A stretch of 64,000 bases of DNA, from positions 5,228,504-5,292,503 of the forward strand of contig RPFO01000022.1 of the NCBI GenBank assembly GCA_009746045.1, given 5' to 3'. The number at the start of each line of letters is the position of its first letter. Position 1 is the first letter of the stretch. Shown here piece by piece: positions 22,636 through 32,133 of this stretch. The position numbers were made by a program, and so were the translations under genes. The notes under the pieces are model-generated. The model was not told the DNA's origin, made no database searches, and saw nothing but the letters and a program-made list of their open reading frames with translations. Source of the stretch: Mesostigma viride. Lineage: Eukaryota > Streptophyta > Mesostigmatophyceae > Mesostigmatales > Mesostigmataceae.

Positions 22636-24864
22636 TCAAACACTGACTCTGATAGCATAGGGGTTCATGTTCTGGAAGAGGAGCTGGTACTGTTGGCCAG
22701 CAGCATCCCGCAGCTTCGTGAGAGCGTCTGCTGGGTTGTCCTCATCATCCACATGAGTCCAGCTGGAAAAATAGGTGGCCTCCTGTTTGAGGATCACCCA
22801 ATCCAAGTCAGTGTGGACAGCAGCAGAGACAGATTTCTTGGTTAGAAAACTGATCACAGATTGGCTGTCAGTATAGAGATGTGAGATGACATTGCATGTG
22901 CTGCCTGCCTGGGTTTGTAGCCAGGTGAGCATGTGCTGCAGGGAACGAGCATGCAATGCAGCAGACACCACAGCACGACATTCAGCTGAGTTGCTGCTGC
23001 CAGGTTTTCTGCGGTGTAGCCTGCTGTACCAGGAAGTGAGGGACATGTAATCTGACCTGTTGGTGAGAAAAAACAGCCCTGATTCCCGTGCCCCCATCTG
23101 ATTGATTGTTCTGCTCTCCATGGAGCTGTCCATGACACATTGGATGTGGATGTCTTCCATCAGATTCAGGCCATGGAGGATGAGGGGGGGACAGTCATTG
23201 ACCAACTTCCTGATGTGACTGCATTTGATCTTGACTAGAACATCATGGGTGACCCTGCTGATGACAGCTAAGGGAGCCCCACAGATGGCTGACCACCACC
23301 CCAGTTTGCCCTGAACAGTGGCACACATATGTAAGGGGAGGTAGTTGTCCTGCAGCAGATCTAGACAATCTTGGATATATTCTGCAGGAGGGGAGAGAGA
23401 GCAGACCCACTGATCTGGCTGCCTATGCAGCTGCAACATGATGCCACAGAACTGGATGGGGGTTGTGCTCAATTCCACCTGTTTGCCAATCTCATATGAT
23501 TCCTGGACCTGCTGAATAAAGGTTTCCACCTCAGCTCTAGGCCCACAAATGAGTTGGTCATCTCCATGCCACACAAAGAACAGCAGTCCAGAGGGGGTGG
23601 GTACAACAAAAAAGCATGGGTCCAGGTCATCATACGTGGCCTTGAGCTTTTTGAATACTTCCTCTGCTGAGTCTCTGAAAATTTTTGGGGCACTGACAAG
23701 CCCTTCCACCCCAATGTTGATGATAAGGTGGGGCTCATCAATATAAGGTTTCCACACAGCTGGGGTGTCTACCACGTACACCTTCCCTTTCCACACAGAT
23801 TCAGCCTTTTCTGGGTCCCCCCTGAGGAAGGCCCTTTTAATATCAGTGGCTTTGCAGACATAGTCTTGGCCTGCATTGAGGTTGTGGAGGAATAGGGAGA
23901 GCATGATCCTGAGTGAGGTTTGTTGCAGCCCAGGTGTGTATGTTTCCCCTTTTGGCAGTGTGGATGTCCCCTTTAATTCTGTGACACATGGTCTGGCATG
24001 GAAGATTGGGGAGCCCACTTTTTGTGGTTTTTGTTTGAGAACAAATTTTAATCTGAGCTTTTTGGCTCCCTCTGGCACGTCCCATGAAGGGGTGACAGGC
24101 GGTTTGTATTGAGGGTTTTTGGGGTTGGGCAGGACCCATTCCTGCCTGGCTTGGTGGACAATGGCCATCAGCCACTTGGTAAACCCTTTTTGTGTTTTGC
24201 ATTCTTGTATGACGTGGGAGATTTGGTGGGGTGAGTGCATGGCTATGTCCCACTTACCCAGCCCAAAGGCTGAGGGATGGAGGAACTGGCTGTGCACTAA
24301 CTTGTCCAGATCAGGGATCTCCCCTGGTGCATACTGAGTGTTGACTGCCTTGATGACAGCATCCATACCAGGGACAATACTGGAGAGAGGGATTTTAAAG
24401 TGGTCCAGAGGAACTGCACCCACCCCTGTGACACTGAGCTCATTAGCTGAGATAAGCACCCCAGGATAGGATACAAAAGGTTCCCCCAACAAGGTGTTAC
24501 CAGAGTACCCCTCCACCACCTGGAAGGGTGTCTGAATACCAAGTATAGGGAGCATCACTTGTCCCACTACATCCAGTGAGCTTTGGCCTGAGAAATCCTG
24601 CACCCGTGCCCAAAATGAAGGTGCAATCTCAAGACCAGGGATGGCTTGTGCACTGATCACACTGACCTGTGCCTGAGTGTCTATTGCCAGGGTCCAGGGG
24701 TCCTGACTAGTGCACACAGCTGAGACTTTTGCCAACCCTGCGGCCACAGCAGCTTGTTGCTTATGTGACCTGTGTAATGCTTGCAAGGCGACTGCCAATC
24801 TTGACCTCAGAGCGGGAGGGTTGGCAGACAATTTGGTGCCTTGGGGCTGAGCTAATGCTTCCAA
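22636..24864 (-). CDS. pol: E4 protease-like, reverse transcriptase and RNase H polyprotein
   Basis: 742 codons; the first usable codon is TTG and the frame is open further upstream, so it is probably reached by -1 frameshift from the integrase ORF (stop at 24885). Residues about 58-140 look like a retropepsin (AIDTQAQVSVIS, later NTLLGEPFV), with DTQ in place of DTG. Residues about 270-480 are copia-like reverse transcriptase: ATDIKRAFLRG carries the first Asp, VEGLVSAPKIF matches the GLKQAPR region, and FVWHGDDQLICG is the xxDD active site. The C-terminal third is copia-type RNase H: SNSAECRAVV, YTDSQSVISFL, NPADALTKL. It would copy element RNA into DNA in the particle. The frame is intact. 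Confidence 0.85.
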   Translation of the reverse strand: MEALAQPQGTKLSANPPALRSRLAVALQALHRSHKQQAAVAAGLAKVSAVCTSQDPWTLAIDTQAQVSVISAQAIPGLEIAPSFWARVQDFSGQSSLDVVGQVMLPILGIQTPFQVVEGYSGNTLLGEPFVSYPGVLISANELSVTGVGAVPLDHFKIPLSSIVPGMDAVIKAVNTQYAPGEIPDLDKLVHSQFLHPSAFGLGKWDIAMHSPHQISHVIQECKTQKGFTKWLMAIVHQARQEWVLPNPKNPQYKPPVTPSWDVPEGAKKLRLKFVLKQKPQKVGSPIFHARPCVTELKGTSTLPKGETYTPGLQQTSLRIMLSLFLHNLNAGQDYVCKATDIKRAFLRGDPEKAESVWKGKVYVVDTPAVWKPYIDEPHLIINIGVEGLVSAPKIFRDSAEEVFKKLKATYDDLDPCFFVVPTPSGLLFFVWHGDDQLICGPRAEVETFIQQVQESYEIGKQVELSTTPIQFCGIMLQLHRQPDQWVCSLSPPAEYIQDCLDLLQDNYLPLHMCATVQGKLGWWSAICGAPLAVISRVTHDVLVKIKCSHIRKLVNDCPPLILHGLNLMEDIHIQCVMDSSMESRTINQMGARESGLFFLTNRSDYMSLTSWYSRLHRRKPGSSNSAECRAVVSAALHARSLQHMLTWLQTQAGSTCNVISHLYTDSQSVISFLTKKSVSAAVHTDLDWVILKQEATYFSSWTHVDDEDNPADALTKLRDAAGQQYQLLFQNMNPYAIRVSV

Positions 24865-24884
24865 CCCAGCTACCTCGTGCCTGG

Positions 24885-26159
24885 TTAAGCAATCCCCAGG
24901 TTGTGAAGTGGGCCTGGCTTCACTGAGGGTGGAAGGTTCACAGAGGGTGCTGTGGTGCTGTCAACAGCAGTAATTGGTGGCTCAGAGCTACTGCTGGGCA
25001 TGCTGGAGTTGCCAGATAGAAGTAGTGAGTCCATGCTTAAAGACTCTTCCCCAGGCACGTCTGCCATGGGAGAATAATACTTCTTAATTCTATGACAGCT
25101 CACCCTGTGACGCTTCCCATTGATATTGTGCTTGACCTCCACGGTCTTGCTGTTTTTGGTAAATCCACGGATGGTAACTGGACCTAGCCAAGTTCCAACC
25201 TTACCAAAGCTGTTTTCCTTGTAATAGAGAACTTGATCACCTTTTTGGAATACTGGCCTGGAATGGGTTTTATCTTTTTCTGCCAGTTTTGCTGAGGTTT
25301 GTGCACGTGCAGTGTTGTACAGTGCTATCACCTCTGGGGGATATACACCTGCCTGCAGGCCTGCTGGGATTACTTCACCCCACGTGGCATGCAAGACAGG
25401 TCTCATGTTTAGGGTTGTGCACATTTCATGACACCAGAGTGCCCTGTCACAATAGACCCCTGAAGTAGCATCCTTGGAAGGATTTTTGGCTAGTAGGGTT
25501 TTGACAGATCTGATGGTTCTTTCAATGACCCCCTGACCCTCATGATCTTCCAGCCCAGCAATCTCTATTGCTTCACACCCTTCCAGGTCAGTCAGACAAG
25601 AAAATTGTTGATCAAGCAAAATTCTGTCAACTGGGTAGAATCTGGGTAAAGCAATCATGAGTGCAACACGTAGCTGCCCTGCAGACATGCCAGGTAGGGG
25701 TTCCATTACTGTGAACCTGGACCATGAGTCTTTTAGGATCAGGTAGGGTTGGACATCTTTGTTGATGTGCATCACATCCCCCACTATCATGCCCCTATTG
25801 GTGGAAGGAGTTGCAGTATGCCATTTTTGAGGTTTGGGGCTATTGAACTGACATTCTTGACAGTGTTGTCTAGCCAGTTTTACTGCATTCCTGAGTTGTT
25901 TTCCCATGCTACTACCCCCCAGCCGTCTGGCCAGTTCCTCAGCCACTGTTTCATGACCCATGGCTAGGTGCAGCTGATGAGCAAGCTCCTTGATATCTAT
26001 GGAGTTGTCAACAGTAGGGGTTAGTGCTTTTATGTAAGGTTCCAGAACAGGGTGTTGGGAGGACAGTAAGGTTGCTGCCTCAAAATCAATTATGCCCTGG
26101 TTGCCATCCCCAATGGTAATGAGATCATCATCCTCAGAGTACAAGGTGAGAGAACTCAC
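24885..26159 (-). CDS. int: E4 integrase
   Basis: 424 codons opening with GTG and overlapping the end of the gag frame by 4 nt, so a fusion by frameshift is likely. The zinc-binding N-terminus is H64-x4-H69 and C100-x2-C103. The catalytic triad is D128 (GDVMHINKD), D183 (ILLDQQFS) and E213 (GQGVIERTIRSVK). The last gap is about 29 residues, shorter than the usual 35. After the core, KVGTWLGPVTIRGF resembles the GPY/F module, commoner in gypsy elements and retroviruses than in copia. It inserts element DNA, giving the 5-bp duplication. It lies before the protease-like and RT domains, unlike copia (protease-integrase-RT) or gypsy (protease-RT-integrase). Confidence 0.85.
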   Translation of the reverse strand: MSSLTLYSEDDDLITIGDGNQGIIDFEAATLLSSQHPVLEPYIKALTPTVDNSIDIKELAHQLHLAMGHETVAEELARRLGGSSMGKQLRNAVKLARQHCQECQFNSPKPQKWHTATPSTNRGMIVGDVMHINKDVQPYLILKDSWSRFTVMEPLPGMSAGQLRVALMIALPRFYPVDRILLDQQFSCLTDLEGCEAIEIAGLEDHEGQGVIERTIRSVKTLLAKNPSKDATSGVYCDRALWCHEMCTTLNMRPVLHATWGEVIPAGLQAGVYPPEVIALYNTARAQTSAKLAEKDKTHSRPVFQKGDQVLYYKENSFGKVGTWLGPVTIRGFTKNSKTVEVKHNINGKRHRVSCHRIKKYYSPMADVPGEESLSMDSLLLSGNSSMPSSSSEPPITAVDSTTAPSVNLPPSVKPGPLHNLGIA

Positions 26160-26431
26160 ATTGATTTGGGTAGCGAGGCCTGTTGCAACGGCTGCCTGGA
26201 GGCCCCAGGGGATGACGTGCGTGCCAGCAGCCCGGGCAGAGATCCACGTTGGCCAGGGAGTCGTTGTTGGGGCAGTTGTGCCGTGCCCTCTGGAAGCACC
26301 TCAGGCACCTTATGGCCAGGGTTTCCAGGTTGGTTGTTGTTGTTGTTGTTGTTGTTTCCCTGCTGGGACCGGTTCTGGCCCTGCTGGGACCTGTTGTTGT
26401 TGTTGTTTTGGCCCTGTTGGGACCTGTTGTT

Positions 26432-26462
<31 letters not shown>

Positions 26463-27397
26463 GGGTTGCCATGCAGGGGCACACGGTGCCACGTGTTGCC
26501 ACGCCCTTGAGAGCCACTGCCCCCTTGGTGGGAGGACTTGTGGGTCTTGGGTGCCCCCCCCTGGCTGGCCTGCCCCTTGCGTTTGTGGCCTTGGACACCC
26601 TGGACCTTGGGGTCCTGGGCCTGGGGGTTGCCAGTACCCAGGGGGTCCACTGCCTCCTCGATATAGAGCATGGCAGCTCTGAAGTTGTCCCAGAGGGACT
26701 TGAGGCCTGTAAGCAGGGTAGCCAGGACAGAAGGTTGCAAATTAGCTTTTGTTAGCCAGGTGTGGATGAGATACCTTGGTTGGAGCTTGAGAAGCTCAAG
26801 GTCTTTCTCAATCATTACCCTGTATGTTTTTGCATCCCCAGAGAGGTTATTCTTGTTCACCTTATATGCAGCAAGCCAGTTGAAACGTTCTACTGCTTCC
26901 ATGTGGTTATTGGTAAGCACTAGCTGTTTCAGATCAGTGATAAAGGTAGGCCACTGTTCAATGGCTGCTTCAGGTGTCAGGGTACGTTCCTGATAGGTTT
27001 GAATCAATGCTCTAATTGCAGGAGATGATTGATGGAATGTGGAGGAGGCCCTGAGAGCCTTAAACTGATGTCTAAGGTTAAGACCTTCCATCCCATACTC
27101 CAAGCAAAACAAATTGCTTAGCTTGTTCAACAGTGTGACCCTCAGGCAAGCCAGCAATATTGATTTTGGATTCCTTTTTATGAGGGTTAAACACACCTGT
27201 GAGAGGGGGGTTGGCCCTCAAGAAGCCGTCGGTTGCTTGTTGCAGGCGGGTGGGGTCCAGGTTGATGGTCCCCCGCTCATACCGCGACATCAGGGCGCGC
27301 AGGCCCTCGACAGTTTGCAGCTGGGTAGCTGTTAACTGCTGGTCTTGCAATGAGGCCAGCTGAGCCTGGAGAATAGCGAGCTGTTCCAGGACATCCC
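26134..27397 (-). pseudogene. gag: E4 Gag, downstream part (capsid, poly-Asn, zinc finger)
   Basis: This continues the gag ORF cut by E5. From 27397 the frame reads DVLEQLAILQAQ and on to a stop at 27078. The sequence shifts by one base near 27100 into a frame open from 27196 to 26156. That frame holds a helical capsid-like region, then a Gly/Gln-rich part and runs of Asn from AAC repeats (26335-26465). Past the microsatellite, another frame (to 26134) carries Cys/His clusters CLRCFQRARHNC and CPGCWHARH, a plausible but non-standard zinc finger. Indels in the AAC run could have moved the frame, so the native C-terminus is uncertain. Confidence 0.65.
26335..26465. repeat. AAC/GTT microsatellite inside E4 gag
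   Basis: Several GTT blocks (up to about twelve units) are separated by GGGACC-containing spacers. It encodes poly-Asn or poly-Thr on the minus strand, depending on frame. Confidence 0.9.
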
Positions 27398-28225
27398 TGT
27401 CAAAATATTCTATAGAATGTGTTGACCAGATTCCTATTTATACTTCCAATCACCTATATATTTTGCAGGTGTCGGAGTAGAGTTCCGGTCTTATGAAGCT
27501 TCCTCTTGGTGAACAAAATGAGGCGATTTCAATGATATAATTCGCGTCTTTATTGTCCCAATATCCCGGCTAGCGGCCCTTGTACAAGGCCAGCTGCCAT
27601 GGCTGCTCAAGTAGTGCTTAACATTAAGGAGCAAGAGGTCACAGCTATATGCTACGTTGCGCACAAAGCACAAGTCACGAAACAAGCAATATCCGCCGTT
27701 AGATGTCTGGCGGCGCACTGCTGAACATCGGATGCATAGAGCACATGCATAACATGCATGCACAAGCTAAAGGACCAAGGTTGCAGCGCCGGCGCCACTA
27801 TACTCTACCATGTATATCTGATTTCTTTCTAGTGGCGCGGCTCATGCTGCTCGGCTCAACTTAGGAGTAAGAATTACAAGTGCAATCGGCGCGGCGCGAC
27901 GCCAGGACTAAACGCCACAATGGTACGCATGGGAAAAATGTCAAAGTACCCATGCGGTGCATCAAGACTCAGTAGAAGAAAAGTAGTACGACTGTCGGAC
28001 GTCACAGCTAGTCCATCATATCGTCCGTGTAACAAAGTAGAAAATATTCCGTGCGGTTAAGTACAACAACATGCCCCAAGCCTAAACTATTAATTCAAGT
28101 GTGCCATAAATTAGGCGTACGATGGGTGCAATTAAGTAGCGATGCAACCCAACCGTCGGCTGAAAAATAATTGGTCACACTTAATCCAGCTAGCTATTCG
28201 GGCATAAGTGTCTATACCGCTGACA
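27398..28225 (-). repeat. E5 3' LTR (in element sense)
   Basis: 828 bp direct repeat of 29770-30597, TG...CA ends. Confidence 0.95.
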
Positions 28226-28392
28226 CACCCCCGTGCCAGGATAGCTCAGCACAACAGGTATACATGTAATACATGTCTCAGGTACAGTGGGTCCAGCTGG
28301 ATTGTCCTGCGGTAAATCACCCCCGTGCTGTATACACAAACATGTTGTCAAACAAGTCGTTTCCTGTAGCCACCCAGGTGGGGTATAATGAC

Positions 28393-29340
28393 TCAGAGAA
28401 CGGTCGCCAGGTTGTCTCCTCCCGTGTCGCCGCTGGTGGTGTGGAACACAAACCCAGGTGGCACAGGGTCTGGCTCCTGTGTTGCGTGTGCTCGCTCCTT
28501 GGGTCGTAGGGATGGGGTCTTTCGCCAGCACTCGTCCTCGAGGTGACCGGGTCGCCGACAAAACTTGCAGCGCTTGCCCTTCTTCTCAGACTCAGCCCCT
28601 GTGGCGTAGGCTTGGCCTGGAGTTGTTGCAGCGGAGTCCTGCGGCTTGCTTGTGTTGGTGGTCTTGGCCCCAGGTCGAGGAATCTGATCGCTGGAAACCA
28701 GCATGTCGTAGATCTCCAGGAGCAGCTTGTGGATCTGCTCCAGGGTCATCCCCGGCAGGCGGCGGGCGGCCATGGCTGCACGGAACGCAGGCGGTAGTCC
28801 ATTGATCATGCAATCGCGCCACTCGTTCCAGTCCATTGCCTCGCCCGCGTCCTCCAAGTCCTGCCGGAGGAACTTGCCACGTTGCCAGTACTGGTTGCAG
28901 GTCTCGCTCGACACTTGCAGGGAAATACGTTGGATCTCGCTCTTCTTGGCCAGTCGGTAGCTCTCGGTTTGGTAGGGCTGCCTCACCTCCGCCTGGAGTG
29001 CCTTAAACACGGAGCTGGCACGTCGGTCAGTAACCAATCGCGCCACGCGTGCCCCTCGGCCCTTCATAAGGCTGATGATGGGTGTGAGCAGCGTTTTCTC
29101 GGCAGAAATCACATCAGGGTCGTTCATGTCGGCTGTGCCGTCGATGACGTCCTTGACATTGTATGCCTCGCACCCGGTAAGTAGCATATCCTCGAACTCG
29201 CGCCAGGTGGCGTAGTCTTCAAAAGGATCGAAGCGCGTCATGCTGCGGAAGTATTTTACAACCTCCTTAGCGCCCTTCGTTCTTGGGAGCTCATCGCGTG
29301 AAGGTGGGGTATTGGACGCACCACCACTGCGTGTGTTCAT
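28393..29340 (-). CDS. gag: E5 Gag (copia type)
   Basis: 315 residues from ATG at 29340 (MNTRSGG), chosen because the upstream extension of the frame lies in untranslated-looking sequence. The capsid-like part includes FDPFEDYATWREFEDML and an RLPGMTLEQIHKLLLEIYD helix. The knuckle CKFCRRPGHLEDEC (C-x2-C-x4-H-x4-C) is near the C-terminus. It packages element RNA into particles. The frame is intact, while the element has no other enzyme, as expected for a trans-mobilised gag element. It resembles E3 gag in layout but is clearly diverged. Confidence 0.85.
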   Translation of the reverse strand: MNTRSGGASNTPPSRDELPRTKGAKEVVKYFRSMTRFDPFEDYATWREFEDMLLTGCEAYNVKDVIDGTADMNDPDVISAEKTLLTPIISLMKGRGARVARLVTDRRASSVFKALQAEVRQPYQTESYRLAKKSEIQRISLQVSSETCNQYWQRGKFLRQDLEDAGEAMDWNEWRDCMINGLPPAFRAAMAARRLPGMTLEQIHKLLLEIYDMLVSSDQIPRPGAKTTNTSKPQDSAATTPGQAYATGAESEKKGKRCKFCRRPGHLEDECWRKTPSLRPKERAHATQEPDPVPPGFVFHTTSGDTGGDNLATVL

Positions 29341-29420
29341 GGTGTACAAGAGGTAAAACAGGCGCTCCTCGCGCGGAAAGAAAGACTCGCAGCGGTGAAA
29401 TAAAATGCGCCTTGGAAAGC

Positions 29421-29657
29421 TCACTCGAAAACAATGCCCTTTTCTTCCTTTAGATGCTTCAAATAGCTCAGTAACAAGGTGTTTAGCCACAGATAGTCAA
29501 TTGGGCAATCTGGGTTGGTTTCTCTGATGCCCTTTATGATCTCTTCTGTCCACTGCTGCGCCTTAGCAGGGTTGATAAACGCTGATATTTTCCGCCCCTG
29601 AAATTCAATAGTTACTGTGGCAAAATCTGGCTGATCAGGCCCCTCCTCTGTGCTCAT
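29421..29657 (-). CDS. Small ORF upstream of E5 gag
   Basis: 78 residues from ATG at 29657 to TGA at 29421, between the primer site and gag, in another frame. The sequence is acidic then mixed (IEFQGRKISAFINP, IDYLWLNTLLLSYL) and looks protein-like, not like low-complexity leader. I recognise no family. It could be an upstream regulatory ORF, an accessory protein or an alternative 5' part of gag joined by splicing. It ends 80 bp before the gag ATG. Confidence 0.45.
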   Translation of the reverse strand: MSTEEGPDQPDFATVTIEFQGRKISAFINPAKAQQWTEEIIKGIRETNPDCPIDYLWLNTLLLSYLKHLKEEKGIVFE

Positions 29658-29769
29658 CAGTACCCTTGAAAAAGTAGGCTGGACAACTGGGCGTTTTTCT
29701 CCTTATAGGCGCTTCTTGTAGACGTTTCGTGGCTTGTGAAGGCGATTCGGAACTTGGCTTACGATACCA

Positions 29770-30597
29770 TGTCAAAATATTCTATAGAATGTGTTGACCA
29801 GATTCCTATTTATACTTCCAATCACCTATATATTTTGCAGGTGTCGGAGTAGAGTTCCGGTCTTATGAAGCTTCCTCTTGGTGAACAAAATGAGGCGATT
29901 TCAATGATATAATTCGCGTCTTTATTGTCCCAATATCCCGGCTAGCGGCCCTTGTACAAGGCCAGCTGCCATGGCTGCTCAAGTAGTGCTTAACATTAAG
30001 GAGCAAGAGGTCACAGCTATATGCTACGTTGCGCACAAAGCACAAGTCACGAAACAAGCAATATCCGCCGTTAGATGTCTGGCGGCGCACTGCTGAACAT
30101 CGGATGCATAGAGCACATGCATAACATGCATGCACAAGCTAAAGGACCAAGGTTGCAGCGCCGGCGCCACTATACTCTACCATGTATATCTGATTTCTTT
30201 CTAGTGGCGCGGCTCATGCTGCTCGGCTCAACTTAGGAGTAAGAATTACAAGTGCAATCGGCGCGGCGCGACGCCAGGACTAAACGCCACAATGGTACGC
30301 ATGGGAAAAATGTCAAAGTACCCATGCGGTGCATCAAGACTCAGTAGAAGAAAAGTAGTACGACTGTCGGACGTCACAGCTAGTCCATCATATCGTCCGT
30401 GTAACAAAGTAGAAAATATTCCGTGCGGTTAAGTACAACAACATGCCCCAAGCCTAAACTATTAATTCAAGTGTGCCATAAATTAGGCGTACGATGGGTG
30501 CAATTAAGTAGCGATGCAACCCAACCGTCGGCTGAAAAATAATTGGTCACACTTAATCCAGCTAGCTATTCGGGCATAAGTGTCTATACCGCTGACA
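29770..30597 (-). repeat. E5 5' LTR (in element sense)
   Basis: 828 bp direct repeat of 27398-28225, followed by target duplication ATCCC. Confidence 0.95.
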
Positions 30598-30602
30598 ATC
30601 CC

Positions 30603-32115
30603 CCGTCCTGGGGGGGGCCTCAGCAGGCTGGTTGGGTGCCCTTGGCACCTCTGCACCTCCCCCCAGGGCCTCCTGGGGTCCTGGCCACCCCCCTTGGTTG
30701 GGGAGGGGGCCCCAACCCACAGGGCGAACCTGGGGTGGTGGGGGAGGGGGAGGGGGGGCCGTGGTTGCCCGGGGGGAAGCCGGGGGGGTCCGGGGAACCC
30801 CACTGGGTCCAGCCCCAGCGGTGGAGGGGCGGGCAGGGGTATCTGCCGCCTCTCTCCTCGCTGCCTCCTCCCGCATGAGACGCTTCATCTCCTTGCGTAC
30901 CTCATGCTCCCGGAGGGCCGCCTGAAAGGCAGCCTCATCCTCGGGGATGTCAGGGAGTGGGTCTCCCATGATCATAGCAGGCCGGACAGGACAGTCCGCC
31001 TCTTTGCCCTTCCTCGAGCCCAGGGCCAGCAATCCCTCCTTGTATTGCAAGGGTTGGGGAGGAGAGGATTTCTTGCTGGTGGTTTCCAGCGGGGGGGCTT
31101 CTTCAGCTACCACCCCATGTTTGGCCAAGATGGCCTCCGTGACCCTGGCTTGGGTTAGGGAGGACATGGTTTTAAAATGTGCTGACCGAGCAAGCTCGGC
31201 CAGGTCTTGACTATCCGCATATTGCATGGGATAGTCAGCGTTTTTGAGGAGGTCACGTAGCCGCTGAGTGGCCTCGCGGTACGCCTCCGCCATCGCCTGG
31301 TGGGTGGCCAGGCGACGGGCGGCCTCCTCTTCATATTCTTGCCGCTTGGCAGCGAGCCGGAAGGCCGCCTCTCGACGGACCTCCCGGTCGCGCTGCCTCG
31401 CTCGGCGTTCTTCATTAGCCACCAGCGCGGCCTGCTCGACCGCCAGGAGCGCTGGGGTAAGATTGATCTCAGTCTCCCCATCGGGGAGACTGGCAGTGTC
31501 GGAGACCTCATCGTCGGACATGGGTTGTCCGCCGATGGGCTCCACGGGTTTCCGCACCACCCGTGCGAGCTTAATGCTCTCCATGTCCTTCTTCTTGCGA
31601 AGAAGGGACGATGGTCGCCCAAGTTGAAGCTCAATGTGGTTGTGTCCCTGGGCGAAAGGGACATTGAGGTTTGATGTGGCGGGACGAAAGGTAATCGTCC
31701 CGTCCGGCGCCACCGAAGCCACCTGTCGGGGCATAAGCTCCCGAATAGTTGGCAGCGGGGGGCCGAACTGGGGAGCCTCAGTGGGGTTTACCACCGAGGT
31801 CTCCGCAGCCATGGCCGCGCCAGCCGTGGTTGCGGCTGGGGCGGCCGCCGGAGTCGAGGGTAAGCCGGTCCCCCGAGGGGGAGCCGTCTCGGCCTCCGGC
31901 CTCTCAGGAGAGGGGGGTAGGTCGGTCGGCTTTGCAGCCGCCGTCCCCTCGTCCTGGCAAACATTGTGAGTCTTTTTGTTCTTTTTCTTTTTCTTGGAAA
32001 TGGCCGCATCGCCAGCCGGCTTCTGGTTGTTGTCTTTGGGCATCCGCCGATCCTGCCCATCATCATCCTCGTTGTAGGTAAGCTTCTTAGCGACATTCTT
32101 GTTCGTGATAGCCAT
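30603..32115 (-). pseudogene. gag: E4 Gag, upstream part (N-terminal domain), cut by E5
   Basis: 504 codons from ATG at 32115, in a strong Kozak-like context (GCCACCATGG) and only 18 nt from the terminal repeat. A basic KKKKKNKK patch lies near residue 41. A charged, probably coiled-coil, region (EERRARQRDREVRREAAFRL and on) occupies about residues 230-300. A Pro-rich tail ends at the E5 insertion. Past 30603 the frame runs into E5 LTR and stops. Joining 30603 to 27397 keeps the frame open, showing this ORF was whole before E5. The role is structural; no enzyme motif is present. It is longer than most copia gag N-termini. Confidence 0.8.
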
Positions 32116-32133
32116 GGTGGCAAATAAAATTCA

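Larger units (their letters stand above)
27398..30597 (-). mobile_element. E5: gag-only copia-like LTR element nested in E4 gag, 3.2 kb
   Basis: Two 828 bp LTRs (27398-28225 and 29770-30597), identical by eye, start TGTCAAAA and end GCTGACA. The target duplication ATCCC is at 27393-27397 and 30598-30602. Excision joins the two halves of the E4 gag ORF in frame. Sense is minus: primer site TGGTATCGTAAGCC next to the LTR at 29769, a 78-residue ORF, a copia-type gag with CCHC knuckle, then a short G-rich tract against 28225. No protease or pol is present. This matches the published concept of gag-only terminal-repeat retrotransposons (TR-GAG) moved by a partner. It is the youngest layer of the stack. 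Confidence 0.95.

Noticed and set aside
26092-26755. Plus-strand frames with runs of Cys or Val near 26.1-26.7 kb
   Set aside because: They are antisense readings of the GTT/AAC repeat inside E4 gag. No start context or homology.
27491-27763. Identical 90-codon ORFs at 27491-27763 and 29863-30135
   Set aside because: They lie within the two E5 LTRs and have no protein-family support.
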